Positions 46,981 to 57,859 of a stretch of DNA of 64,000 nucleotides are shown here, in pieces. How positions within the stretch are numbered: position 1 is the stretch's first letter; each line of letters opens with the position of its first letter. Origin of the DNA: Chionoecetes opilio (taxonomy: Eukaryota > Arthropoda > Malacostraca > Decapoda > Majidae); the NCBI GenBank assembly GCA_016584305.1, contig JACEEZ010001826.1:27501-91500 (forward strand). The letters run 5' to 3'. The notes below the pieces were generated by a model, which saw nothing but the letters and a program-made list of their open reading frames with translations, was not told the DNA's origin and did not search any database. The position numbers were made by a program, and so were the translations under genes.

Positions 46981-49976
46981 GGCGATGGAGGTGGTTTGGG
47001 CACGTGAAGAGGAGAGAAGGTGGTGAGGCATTGGGGAGAGCTGTTGGAGTGGAAGTGCCAGGTGAGAGTAAGGCGATGGAGGTGGTTTGGGCCCGTGAAG
47101 AGGAGAGAAGGTGGTGAGGCATTGGGGAGAGCTGTTAGAGTGGAAGTGCCAGGTGAGAGTAAGGCGATGGAGGTGGTTTGGGGACGTGAAGAGGAGAGAA
47201 GGTGGTGAGGCATTGGGGAGAGCTGTTGGAGTGGAAGTGCCAGGTGAGAGTAAGGCGATGGAGGTGGTTTGGGCACGTGAAGAGGAGAGAAGGTGGTGAG
47301 GCATTGGGGAGAGCTGTTGGAGTGGAAGTGCCAGGTGAGAGTAAGGCGATGGAGGTGGTTTGGGCACGTGAAGAGGAGAGAAGGTGGTGAGGCATTGGGG
47401 AGAGCTGTTGGAGTGGAAGTGCCAGGTGAGAGTAAGGCGATGGAGGTGGTTTGGGCCCGTGAAGAGGAGAGAAGGTGGTGAGGCATTGGGGAGAGCTGTT
47501 GGAGTGGAAGTGCCAGGTGAGAGTAAGGCGATGGAGGTGGTTTGGGCCCGTGAAGAGGAGAGAAGGTGGTGAGGCATTGGGGAGAGTTGTTGGAGTGGAA
47601 GTGCCAGGTGAGAGTAAGGCGATGGAGGTGGTTTGGGCACGTGAAGAGGAGAGAAGGTGGTGAGGCATTGGGGAGAGCTGTTGGAGTGGAAGTGCCAGGT
47701 GAGAGTAAGGCGATGGAGGTGGTTTGGGCCCGTGAAGAGGAGAGAAGGTGGTGAGGCATTGGGGAGAGCTGTGGGAGTGGAAGTGCCAGGTGAGAGTAAG
47801 GCGATGGAGGTGGTTTGGGCACGTGAAGAGGAGAGAAGGTGGTGAGGCATTGGGGAGAGCTGTTCGAGTGGAAGTGCCAGGTGAGAGTAAGGCGATGGAG
47901 GTGGTTTGGGCACGTGAAGAGGAGAGAAGGTGGTGAGGCATTGGGGAGAGCTGTTGGAGTGGAAGTGCCAGGTGAGAGTAAGGCGATGGAGGTGGTTTGG
48001 GCACGTGAAGAGGAGAGAAGGTGGTGAGGCATTGGGGAGAGATGTTGGAGTGGAAGTGCCAGGTGAGAGTAAGGCGATGGAGGTGGTTTGGGCACGTGAA
48101 GAGGAGAGAAGGGGGTGAGGCATTGGGGAGAGCTGTTGGAGTGGAAGTGCCAGGTGAGAGTAAGGCGATGGAGGTGGTTTGGGCACGTGAAGAGGAGAGA
48201 AGGTGGTGAGGCATTGGGGAGAGCTGTTGGAGTGGAAGTGCCAGGTGAGAGTAAGGCGATGGAGGTGGTTTGGGCACGTGAAGAGGAGAGAAGGTGGTGA
48301 GGCATTGGGGAGAGCTGTTGGAGTGGAAGTGCCAGGTGAGAGTAAGGCGATGGAGGTGGTTTGGGCACGTGAAGAGGAGAGAAGGTGGTGAGGCATTGGG
48401 GAGAGCTGTTAGAGTGGAAGTGCCAGGTGAGAGTAAGGCGATGGAGGTGGTTTGGGCACGTGAAGAGGAGAGAAGGTGGTGAGGCATTGGGGAGAGCTGT
48501 TGGAGTGGAAGTGCCAGGTGAGAGTAAGGCGATGGAGGTGGTTTGGGCACGTGAAGAGGAGAGAAGGTGGTGAGGCATTGGGGAGAGCTGTTGGAGTGGA
48601 AGTGCCAGGTGAGAGTAAGGCGATGGAGGTGGTTTGGGCCCGTGAAGAGGAGAGAAGGGGGTGAGGCATTGGGGAGAGCTGTTAAGAGTGGAAGTGCCAG
48701 GTGAGAGTAAGGCGATGGAGGTGGTTTGGGCACGTGAAGAGGAGAGAAGGGGGTGAGGCATTGGGGAGAGCTGTTAAGAGTGGAAGTGCCAGGTGAGAGT
48801 AAGGCGATGGAGGTGGTTTGGGCACGTGAAGAGGAGAGAAGGGGGTGAGGCATTGGGGAGAGCTGTTAAGAGTGGAAGTGCCAGGTGAGAGTAAGGCGAT
48901 GGAGGTGGTTTGGGCACGTGAAGAGGAGAGAAGGTGGTGAGGCATTGGGGAGAGCTGTTGGAGTGGAAGTGCCAGGTGAGAGTAAGGCGATGGAGGTGGT
49001 TTGGGCACGTGAAGAGGAGAGAAGGGGGTGAGGCATTGGGGAGAGCTGTTGGAGTGGAAGTGCCAGGTGAGAGTAAGGCGATGGAGGTGGTTTGGGCACG
49101 TGAAGAGGAGAGAAGGTGGTGAGGCATTGGGGAGAGATGTTGGAGTGGAAGTGCCAGGTGAGAGTAAGGCGATGGAGGTGGTTTGGGCCCATGAAGAGGA
49201 GAGAAGGTGGTGAGGCATTGGGGAGAGCTGTTGGAGTGGAAGTGCCAGGTGAGAGTAAGGCGATGGAGGTGGTTTGGGCCCGTGAAGAGGAGAGAAGGTG
49301 GTGAGGCATTGGGGAGAGCTGTTGGAGTGGAAGTGCCAGGTGAGAGTAAGGCGATGGATGTGGTTTGGGCCCGTGAAGAGGAGAGAAGGTGGTGAGGCAT
49401 TGGGGAGAGCTGTTAGAGTGGAAGTGCCAGGTGAGAGTAAGGCGATGGAGGTGGTTTGGGCCCGTGAAGAGGAGAGAAGGTGGTGAGGCATTGGGGAGAG
49501 CTGTTGGAGTGGAAGTGCCAGGTGAGAGTAAGGCGATGGAGGTGGTTTGGGCCCGTGAAGAGGAGAGAAGGTGGTGAGGCATTGGGAGAGCTGTTGGAGT
49601 GGAAGTGCCAGGTGAGAGTAAGGCGATGGAGGTGGTTTGGGCCCGTGAAGAGGAGAGAAGGTGGTGAGGCATTGGGGAGAGCTGTTGGAGTGGAAGTGCC
49701 AGGTGAGAGTAAGGCGATGGAGGTGGTTTGGGCACGTGAAGAGGAGAGAAGGTGGTGAGGCATTGAGGAGAGCTGTTGGAGTGGAAGTGCCAGGTGAGAG
49801 TAAGGCGATGGAGGTGGTCTGGGCCCGTGAAGAGGAGAGAAGGTGGTGAGGCATTGGGGACAGCTGTTGGAGTGGAAGTGCCAGGTGAGAGTAAGGCGAT
49901 GGAGGTGGTTTGGGCACGTGAAGAGGAGAGAAGGGGGTGAGGCATTGGGGAGAGCTGTTAAGAGTGGAAGTGCCAG
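46981..49976 (+). repeat. 91-bp minisatellite made of LINE coding sequence, array 2
   Basis: About 33 units of the same sequence as 21400-23944, with unit variants such as GTTAAGAGTGG, GAAGGGGGTGAGG and GAGATGTTGG at particular positions. Long minus-strand frames (494-594 residues) are artefacts. Confidence 0.93.
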
Positions 49977-50115
49977 GTCGCCGTCCACCGGGCAGGCCAA
50001 GGAAGACATGGAGGCAGTGTGTGGAAGAGGATCTGATAGCCTTGGCCATTGAAGAAGTTGAGGCAATGGAATGAGATAGATGGAAGTGTATCATCGGCCG
50101 TCTGACCTCATCAAA
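49977..50115 (+). pseudogene. End of the LINE coding sequence after array 2
   Basis: Same RRPPGRPRKTWRQC tail, same TGA before DRWKCI, as at 23941-24080. Confidence 0.72.
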
Positions 50116-50148
50116 TATTATGGGAAAAACTGATGTTAAATATTCAAT

Positions 50149-50151
<3 letters not shown>

Positions 50152-50207
<56 letters not shown>
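50152..50207. repeat. (CT)n array touching the splice donor of the exon at 50210
   Basis: Short counterpart of 24113-24319. Confidence 0.93.
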
Positions 50208-50209
<2 letters not shown>

Positions 50210-50210
<1 letters not shown>

Positions 50211-50288
50211 TCCCAGACGCAGGAGGTAGTAAGGCGTGACCAGCATCATCAGGTGTTCAATCCAGTAGATTTCAAGCTCGAAGGGTAG
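50210..50288 (-). CDS. TMEM164: TMEM164-like exon with LPFELEIYWIEH motif, second copy
   Basis: Same 79-base exon as at 24322-24400, intact, same splice sites, same one-base overhang. The donor again runs straight into a (GA)n tract, here only about 55 bases long (50152-50207 on the plus strand). In gene order this copy comes right after the exon at 57844-57734, so a transcript could use either this set or the one at 24.4-15.6 kb. Confidence 0.88.
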
Positions 50289-50324
50289 CTGAGGAACCAA
50301 GGGAACCCAGGTTACTAAAAGGGC

Positions 50325-51008
50325 CTTCAATACACCATAAGGGTCATATCATACACCATAACACCATAAACATACACCATAAGAATCATATCATACACCA
50401 TAACACCATAAGGATACACCATAAAGGGTCATATCATACACCATAACGTCATAGATATACACCATAAGGGTCATATCATACACCATAACACCATAAATAT
50501 ACACCATAAGAGTCATATCATACACCATAACACCATAAATATACACCATAAGGGTCATATCATACACCATAACATTATAAATATACACCATAAGGGTCAT
50601 ATCATACACCATAACACCATAAACATACACCATAAGGGTCATATCATACACCATAACACCATAAATATACACCATAAGTCATATCATACACCATAACACC
50701 ATAAAGATACACCATAAGGGTCATATCATACACCATAACACCATAAAGATACACCATAAGGGTCATATCATACACCATAACACCATAAAGATACACCATA
50801 AGGGTCATATCATACACCATAACACCATAAAGATACACCATAAGTCATATCATACACCATAACATCATAAACATACACCATAAGGGTCATATCATACACC
50901 ATAACACCATAAAGATACACCATAAGGGTCATATCATACACCATAACATTATAAAGATACACCATAAGGGTCATATCATACACCATAACACCATAAATAT
51001 ACACCATA
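50325..51008. repeat. 42-bp minisatellite, array 2
   Basis: About sixteen units; minus-strand frames with MVYIYGVMVYDMTL period are artefacts. Confidence 0.9.
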
Positions 51009-51050
51009 AAGGGTTAGATCTTTCAGGCTCAAAGCGCAGAAGTGACAGCG

Positions 51051-51537
51051 CTACCGTAGATAACAACACTAAAGTCGCCAGGGCAAAGTTTTTTTTTATG
51101 TACAGACGTGTGGTGGCGTTAATAGTTACATTTGTACATCCATGATTTCAGGACAGTTAGAAGGGGCTATCTGGAGAGTCTGTGTCATTTTGTGTCTTCA
51201 TCTGTGTCATAGTAGGGCTATAAATGAACACATGACCAAAATATCACCAGAGTGGCGACCTACACCAAGATCGCCAGCTAGTGTTTATTTACTGAGTGTC
51301 CTCCAGCCGTCGTCGTCGCCCGAAGAAAAAAAACGCGTAGTGAAATTTGAAACCGTCTATACTTGCAGATACAAAGCATAAAACAACGCTGAAACAGGGT
51401 AGATTATACAGTCATGATATAAACTACTGTGTATCATCTTCAGTGGCACAGACACAGCAGTAGTGAGGCTATCATTCGTTATATACGGCGCCTGGCGACA
51501 TTAGTGCAGGTGGCGACTATAGTGTTATCTACGGTAG
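51051..51537 (+). mobile_element. MITE of the CCGTAGATAACA family, copy 2
   Basis: Counterpart of 24892-25371 with nearly identical sequence, including the 79-codon frame of unknown meaning. Confidence 0.75.
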
Positions 51538-51758
51538 GCTATAAAGGGAATGCACATTAAAGTAATCGTGCAGACCATTTCATCATTCCTGATTTAATGC
51601 AGTCACAATATAGCCATGATCGAGTACATCAACAATATGTTGTCACTTTTTGCATCCAGTCACACGTTTTTAAATGATCCGCATTCAAAATCTGTAAATT
51701 CCCCGAGCCCTCAAAACACAACTGGCGGACAGCAGACGACACACCACGGCTCGGCGAC

Positions 51759-52105
51759 ATAAGAACATAAGAACATAAGAAAATAAGGAAGCTACAAGAG
51801 GCCGTGAGACCTACACGTGTTAGTTCTTGTCACCTAACACTACCTACATCCACCTTTCATCCCCATCCATGAACCTATCCAGCTCCCCTTTAAAGCTCCC
51901 CAATGACTCCGCACTAACTACCTGTCTACTGAGACCATTCCATTCATTCACCACCCTATTTGTGAACCAGTTTTTCCCTATTTCTGTCTAAATCTACGCT
52001 TTTCCAGCTTGAATCCGTTACTTCTTGTTCTACCCTGGTTAAAAGCCGTAAGAACTTTTCCTACCTCTCCTTTATTAAATCCCTTTATCCACTTAAAAAC
52101 TTTGG
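51759..52105 (+). mobile_element. SINE-like repeat, best copy
   Basis: Runs from ACATAAGAACATAAG through GGAAGCTACAAGAGGCCG, CACCTTTCATCCCCATCC, TAAAGCTCCCCAATGACTCC, AAATCTACGCTTTTCCAGC and CTTCTTGTTCTACCCTGG. At least five more copies occur in the window (1622, 15805, 26118, 58846, 62660). I could not find clear Pol III boxes. Confidence 0.7.
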
Positions 52106-52624
52106 CGACGTCACACGAGTGAGCCTCCCAGCCCCGCACGACACAAATACACGGAGACTCGGAGAAAAATGTAGTACTTGGGGAATTTTGGGTGTTTCTG
52201 ATATTTTGTTTTTGTGATGTGGCATATACTTGCATCCTTCATGGGTACAGCAAGAAAGCTGTGCCTTTGCAGAGAGCTTAGCACCCATTTCCGACCTATT
52301 TGACCATGATAATGTCTGTGCAGCGCCTGACAGTGGTGGGTGACAGGGGCGCGGTGTGAAGCACATTGTCTAGACGCGCTCCTGTCACCCACCACTGTCA
52401 GGCGCTGCACAGACATTATCATGGTCAAATAGGTCGGAAATGGGTGCTAAGCTCTCTGCAAAGGCACAGCTTTCTTGCTGTACCCATGAAGGATGCAAGT
52501 ATATGCCACATCACAAAAACAAAATATCAGAAACACCCAAAATTCCCCAAGTACTACATTTTTCTCCGAGTCTCCTTGTATTTGTATAGGGCTGGGCTGG
52601 GAGGCTCACTCGTGTGACGTCGCC
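52104..52624. mobile_element. Palindromic foldback element, about 520 bp
   Basis: Arms of about 250 bases, from GCGACGTCACACGAGTGAGC to its complement at 52604-52624, meet at a short loop near 52354-52373. The two arms are almost identical, with a few differences near the outer ends. Confidence 0.85.
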
Positions 52625-52806
52625 AGCAAGTTTCCCGCCATGGCTGGAATGGGGCTGTTGTTTTCCCCGCGCTATTTACAAAAGTCATGTTTCTAGGGAA
52701 ATAAGGCGTGGAAATGAATAATTTTTTTGTGGATTAGGTATTTTGAATGAACATTGAACATAATTATGCAAAAAAAAATGGGTCTGGACGATTACTTTAA
52801 AGGGAT

Positions 52807-53395
52807 AGGATATCTTTTTTTTTTTTTTTTTTTACATGACAAAGGACTGGCCAAGGGCACAACAAAAAGGTGTAACACAAAGCCCGCTAGTTGGCAGTCC
52901 CTATAAAGAAGACAGTAAGAGAATAAAGAAAGAGGGGTGGCCCAGTTTAGTTCGGGAGGTGCCTTGTCACTCTTCTCTTGAAAAGATTTAAGTCATAGGA
53001 AAGTGGAAAAATAGAAACAGGAAGAGTTCAAAAGTTTACCAGTGCAAGGGATGAAAGAGTAAAGATACTGATTAACTCTTGCATTAGGAAGATGGACAGA
53101 ATAGGGATGAGAATGAGTAGAAAGTCTTGTGCAGCGAGGCCGCGGGAGGGGGGAGGCATGCAGTTAGCAAGTTCAGAAGAGCAGTGAGCATGAAAATAAC
53201 GGTAGAAGAGAGCAAGAGAAGCAACATTGCGGCGGTGATTTAAAGATTGAAGACAGTCAGTCAGAGGAGAGGAGTTGAAGACACAAAAAGCTTTTGACTC
53301 AACCCTGTTTAGGAGAGCTGTATGAGTGGATCCCCCCCAAACATGTGAGACATACTCCATACATGGGCGGATAAGGACAAGAGAGAGAGAGAGAG
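52807..53395 (-). mobile_element. 5'-truncated LINE, C-terminal end and tail
   Basis: On the minus strand, 53028-53395 encodes LIRPCMEYVSHVWGGSTHT, then ESKAFCVFNS and SLNHRRNVASLALFYRYFH, then CSSELANCMPPPSRG. This is the region after the reverse transcriptase core in jockey/CR1-type LINEs. A 3' UTR with AAAGCCCGCTAGTTGGCAG and a poly-A tail (T-run at 52813-52831) follow. The 5' end stops at a (GA)n tract. Confidence 0.8.
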
Positions 53396-53448
53396 ATAGG
53401 TAGACCAAAATATGATGTTAAGAGAGAGAGAGGGGAGAGAGGAGAGAT

Positions 53449-53501
<53 letters not shown>

Positions 53502-53534
53502 AATAGGTAGGCCAAAGAAAGAGAGAGAGAAAAG
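53376..53534. repeat. (GA)n microsatellite
   Basis: Interrupted GA repeats between the LINE fragment and the palindromic element. Confidence 0.9.
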
Positions 53535-54378
53535 ATGGGTTACTATAGTCTATTCACTTAAGCCTGGATTCCTGGGCTGGGAGCGGCTCGATGCCTAGGC
53601 GAGTATGTAAGGACGTCGCTGATTGGCTGATAGCCTCGGGCAGGGTGGCGATGGTGGTGGTACTTGCCTCGCTGCAACCCAAAACCCTTGCGTTGCCTCA
53701 GAAAAATATTCATATTTCTTGGCTTTACTCATCTCTTACACAAGATAGGCCTATTTTGTTTGCATCAGTAAATCAGGCAGTGATTGTTCAACAACAACAC
53801 GCCATTCATAACTCAATAGGGTAAAAAAATAAAGTCATGACTGACTATCACAAGAGTAGGCGGACTTTTAGGTTTTCAGTGCATTGAAATGTTGTACTCC
53901 TACCCGATATAACCAAGCTACCAGATAATAGTTATGAAAGCTGAGCCTACCATCGTGTTTTTTTTTTTTTTTTTTTTTATTTATTTACATCTATTACATA
54001 AATATATATACATATACATATACATATACATATGACACTACATACACATACACATACATACACATACAGCCAGTAATAAATGAGCGGGCATCAGCCCGCC
54101 GCTGTAGCCGCAGCACAGTCAGGTCACAGGTGGGGGGGGGCGTGAGGTCACTCCCGCTCCTTAGTGTTCATCGGGGGGGTGGGGGGCGGCACGCGCCACC
54201 TCCAGCAGCAGGTGCAAATTTTTTTGAAACTGCCATACGAGGGCGGCCGCGCTTCCCGGGCCGACGCGCTGTCTGAGCCGCTCTGTAGCGGGGCAGGAAA
54301 GCAGGTAGTGGATCAGGGGGTGGGGGGTCATATGAGGACAGTGCTCACACGGCCGCTCCTCAAAACCCGTCCCTCAGC

Positions 54379-55449
54379 TCATCCAGGGTTACGTAAGCCA
54401 AGCCGAAGTCGGTGTAGAACGACCTCCTTGGCTCGGGACAGCTGCTGGGCGGGGGCGTTTAAAGGCTCGTTGTTTTTCGTGGCTTGTTTGTGCCAGGCTG
54501 CCTGCCTCGATGTCTGCACCAGCTGGCGATACTGTTGCTCTGCGGCACAGATGGCAGCGCGTCTGGCCAGTACCTTGGCCCCTTGGATGCTGGGTAAGAC
54601 AGTCAAGGCCACCGCTGGATGTCTGGTGGCCTCCCGGGCCGCCTCATCGGCCGCCTCGTTGCCACGGACGCCTATGTGGCTGGGCACCCAGTTGAACCTT
54701 ACGCAGCGCCCCTGCGCGACGAGGCCCTGGATGTGGCCCAGGATGGCGGTGGTGAGCTGCACGTTGTCCATCGGTGTGCGGGGCTGCCGTAGGACCTGCA
54801 GGGCAGACATGGAGTCGGTGTGAATCACCACAACCTCCTCCTGTCGGCCCAGGGCGTGCTGTAGGGCGCGCTCTATCGCCACCAGCTCCGTCTGCAGCGT
54901 GGAGCAATGGTCGGGTGTCCTCCAGGACAGCACCTCACCGCCCGTAACCACCGCAGCACCTGTCCGGCCTCTCTCAGGGTCAACGGAGCCGTCGGTGTAG
55001 TAGATAGCGACCGCGACGCTGCTGGGAACATTGGCGTGCGCCACCGCCTGCAGGGCGACGCTGCTGGGAACATTGGCGTGCGCCACCGCCTGCAGGGCGA
55101 CGCTGCTGGGAACATTGGCGTGCGCCACCGCCTGCAGGGCGTGCTGCCTCAGCTCCTCCCGCGTGCACAACGCCTTCGCTGGCCGGCAGGTTGTGGCGAT
55201 AATCACCTGGCGGCAGAGGGCTGCCACGGTGGCGGATGGCGACGTAGTTGACAGCGGGGCGCGGTCAGGTCCGTCCAGCAGCAGGTGGGTGTGGCCGGGG
55301 AGGAGGTGGATGGCGGCGTCTGCCACCCTCTGCAGCCAGGTGTTGCCCGGCGATAGGTCACGCTGCTCCTGTGGCAAGACCCTGCACAGCCTGTCCCGCG
55401 CGACAGACTCCCTTGCCTGGCAGAGGATCTTGGCCACCCGACAGGCCAC
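54379..55449 (-). pseudogene. LINE RNase H domain
   Basis: RNase HI-like domain at residues about 150-280 with YTDGSVD (Asp153), ELVAIERAL (Glu188), IHTDSMSAL (Asp212) and VPSHIGVRGNEAADEAA (His258, Asp268), so all catalytic positions are present. Before it lies a perfect triple repeat of 15 residues (QAVAHANVPSSVAL), residues 105-149. After the frame ends, another frame carries CEHC and HYLLSCP, a Cys-Cys-His-Cys motif, at about 54290-54350. Confidence 0.87.
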
Positions 55450-55783
55450 GATCTGTCGAACCCTGGTGGTAGGGGCACCAAACGTGCCTCCGCCTGCATG
55501 ACGCGGGTGTTGTGCCCAGGCGCGGTGCCCCCAGCAGGGTCCTCAAAGTTCGGTTCTGAAGGACCTCTAACTTCCTCTGCTGAGTGAGCGATAACGCGAC
55601 AAGCACGGGCGCGCTGTAGTCTACAAGGGCGCGCACAGTGTGCACGTAGAAGAGGCGCAGCACTGATGACGTGGCCCCGGCGTGTGTCCTGGTCATGGCC
55701 CTCATGACGTTGAGCCTGGTCTCAGCCCTCTCCCTCAGATACTTGACCTGAGTAGTGAAGTGGAGGCCCCGGTCAAGCCACAT
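55358..55783 (-). pseudogene. LINE reverse transcriptase thumb segment
   Basis: Reads WLDRGLHFTTQVKYLRERAE, then RLNVMRAMTRTHAGAT and VRALVDYSAPV, then QRKLEVLQNRTLRTLLGAP. This is the standard post-palm block (YLG-like start, leucine-rich helix). It is in another frame from the palm and from the RNase H part, so at least two frameshifts separate the domains. Confidence 0.8.
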
Positions 55784-55951
55784 TCCGAGGTACTGGAAGG
55801 CGTGGGTCCAAGCCAGCCTGATGCCCTGTATCTGTAGAGGACAGACCGGGGGGGGGCAGCGGCCTTGAACACCATGGCCTTGGACTTCTCAGCCGATATC
55901 TTGAGACCCAGCTCTCTGCACTTGCAACTGACCAGGTCAAGGCTTGCTGGG

Positions 55952-56296
55952 TCAGAGCCACCCGGTCCACACCCGGCCAGTGACGACCAGGACCAAGTCG
56001 TCGGCGTAGCTGAGAAGTGCCGTGCCCTCCCGGAACGGCAGGCCGACCAGCTGCTCCATCAGGAGGTTGAAAAGGGTGGGGCTTAGGACCCCGCCCTGTG
56101 GCGTGCCGTTCTCCAGCTCCCTGTAGCTGGATTTGCGCCCCTGGAACCTGACCCTGGCACGGCGGTGCCAGAGGTAATCCTCAATCCAGGCGAGGAGTCT
56201 GCCCCGCACGCCCCGCCGCACCAGCGCGGCCAGGATGGCGTGGGCGTTGGCCAGCTCAAACGCCTTCTCCAGGTCAAGGAAGACGGCGACAGCACA
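55952..56296 (-). pseudogene. LINE reverse transcriptase palm segment
   Basis: Contains VFLDLEKAFELA (first catalytic Asp block), ELENGTPQGGVLSPTLFNLL, and YADDLVLVV with the two catalytic Asp residues at about 55997-56008. It begins at the truncation point and loses frame after YADDLVLVVTG, near 55975. Confidence 0.85.
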
Positions 56297-57486
56297 TTGC
56301 TGCATATCATGAGCATAAAAAAATTACAGTAAGACTTCACTAATATTAAGATAATTAAAGGAAAGTAAAAGAGTGTATAAACATTATTTCTTGCTTATTT
56401 TGCTTCAACTCGCTCTAACTCCATAAGTTTTGGTCGCATTCAATTTCAAAGAACTGTTTCAAAATCCTATACTTTTCCGCTTCCTGTGGTATGTAGCACG
56501 TACCAATAAGGAAAGAGTAGGTGGTAAAAATGGCTAAGAAAGTTAAACTGTTTTCAAAACTGGTGCCGGACGGGTGGGCCTCTGATAGCTCTCCCGAAAA
56601 ACAGTCCTTCCTATATAGGGAGCAATGCTCACCCCGTCACTGTGCCAGTTTGCAGTAGTAGTTTTAAAACTTTCTTAGCCATTTTGACACCTACTTTTTT
56701 CCCTTTATTGGTACGTGCTACATCCCAACGGGAAGCGGAAAAAAGTATAAGGATTTTGAACAGTTCTTGAAAATTGAATGCGACCAAAACTTATGGAGTT
56801 AGAGCGAGTTGAAGCAAAATAAGCAAGGAAATAAAGTTTTTACACTCTTTTACTTCCTTAATTATCTTAATATTAGTGTAGTCTTACTGTATTTTTTTAT
56901 ACTCATGATATGCAGCAATGTATTATGAACACGATGGTAAACTCAGCTTTCATAACTATTATCTGGTTTGCTTGGTTATATCGGGTAGGAGTACAACATT
57001 CAATGCACTGAAAACCTAAAAATCCGCCTACTCTTGTGATAGTCAGTCATGACTTTATTTTTTACCCTATTGAGTTATGAATGGCGTGTTGTTGTTGAAC
57101 AATCACTGCCTGATTTACTGATGCAAACAAAATAGGCCTATCTTGTGTAAGAGATGAGTAAAGCCAAGAAATATGAATATTTTTCTGAGGCAACGCAAGG
57201 GTTTGGGTTGCGGCGAGGCAAGTACCACCACCATCGCCACCCTGCCCGAGGCTATCAGCCAATCAGCGACGTCGTTACATACTCGCCTAGGCATCGAGCC
57301 GCTCCCAGGAATCCAGCCTAAGTGAATAGACTATATCAATGGGTTAAAATCAATAAAAATCAATAAAATAAAAGCGACTGGCTAAATGTAAACAAGTGAC
57401 ACCAATATAAATGTAATTCCAGTCACAATCAGTTGCTGAAAATGTGTTCGTGTTCTTGTGCCTGGGATTAATTTAAGTGACAGTGG

Positions 57487-57489
<3 letters not shown>

Positions 57490-57517
<28 letters not shown>

Positions 57518-57644
57518 CTACACTCACTCACTCACTCACTCACTCACTCACTCACTCACTCACTCACTCACTCACTCACTCACTCACTCACTCACTCACT
57601 CACTCACTCACTCACTCACTCACTCACTCACTCACTCACTCACT

Positions 57645-57731
<87 letters not shown>
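57490..57731. repeat. (CT)n-(CACT)n-(CT)n composite microsatellite
   Basis: About 135 bases of CACT between two CT arrays; the right CT array touches the donor of the exon at 57734. Confidence 0.96.
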
Positions 57732-57733
<2 letters not shown>

Positions 57734-57734
<1 letters not shown>

Positions 57735-57844
57735 TGTCGGGAGTTGGTCACGGGGAAGAGCAGCGCCAGCACAGCCCCGTTGAGGAAGTTGAGGTGCACC
57801 GGAACACAGCCGTCACCCAGCGGTGGGGGGCCCGCCACGGAGAT
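57734..57844 (-). CDS. TMEM164: TMEM164-like exon, central helix [12 protein letters not shown]
   Basis: The donor GTGAGAG at 57733 follows CGACAG and fixes the 3' end; the peptide ends [22 protein letters not shown], joining in phase to LPFELEIY of the next exon. This matches the vertebrate segment HMLNGALLALLFPVVNTR. Upstream, one frame reads GPP and a second reads [11 protein letters not shown] before returning to the first, so a +1 and a -1 error appear to compensate over about nine codons; the family alignment supports the [10 protein letters not shown] reading. The acceptor is not clean (ACCCTCG), so the 5' edge near 57844 is estimated. The upstream intron is the G-rich array at 57860-58780. 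Confidence 0.85.
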
Positions 57845-57859
57845 CGAGGGTAAAGGGGG

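Larger units (their letters stand above)
51556..52797. mobile_element. TTAAAGTAATCG-type inverted-repeat element with nested SINE and palindrome
   Basis: Left end TTAAAGTAATCGTGCAGACC and right end GGTCTGGACGATTACTTTAA are inverted repeats. The interior holds the SINE-like repeat and the palindromic element below, plus ATTTACAAAAGTCATG-type sequence of its own. No transposase. Confidence 0.65.
53958..56296 (-). mobile_element. I-like LINE with RNase H, 5'-truncated
   Basis: Ordered on the minus strand: reverse transcriptase palm, thumb, RNase H, a Cys-His motif, then a 3' UTR with TATACA repeats and poly-A (T-run at about 53958-53978). The 5' end is truncated inside the reverse transcriptase. 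The order RT, RNase H, C-terminal Cys-His fits the I group of non-LTR retrotransposons. GC content is much higher than in the surrounding palindrome. Confidence 0.85.
53549..57334. mobile_element. Large palindromic element with a LINE in its left arm
   Basis: Left arm 53549-53957 plus 56290 to about 56550 pairs with right arm about 56665 to 57334. Outer ends: TAGTCTATTCACTTAAGCC and its complement. The arms are broken only by the LINE (53958-56289). The loop near 56555-56660 contains CCTATATAGGGAGC. Without the LINE the element would be about 1.45 kb. No frame of its own looks like a transposase. Confidence 0.85.

Noticed and set aside
46912..50094. Minus-strand frames of 359-594 codons of the same type
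   Set aside because: Same reason, second array.
52111..52617. Pairs of 83-105 codon frames on opposite strands
   Set aside because: They are mirror images produced by the palindrome at 52104-52624.
53591..53824. 77-codon frame and its mirror at 57062-57262
   Set aside because: Both are the same arm of the palindromic element; no domain, and the frame is not kept in both arms at the N-terminus.
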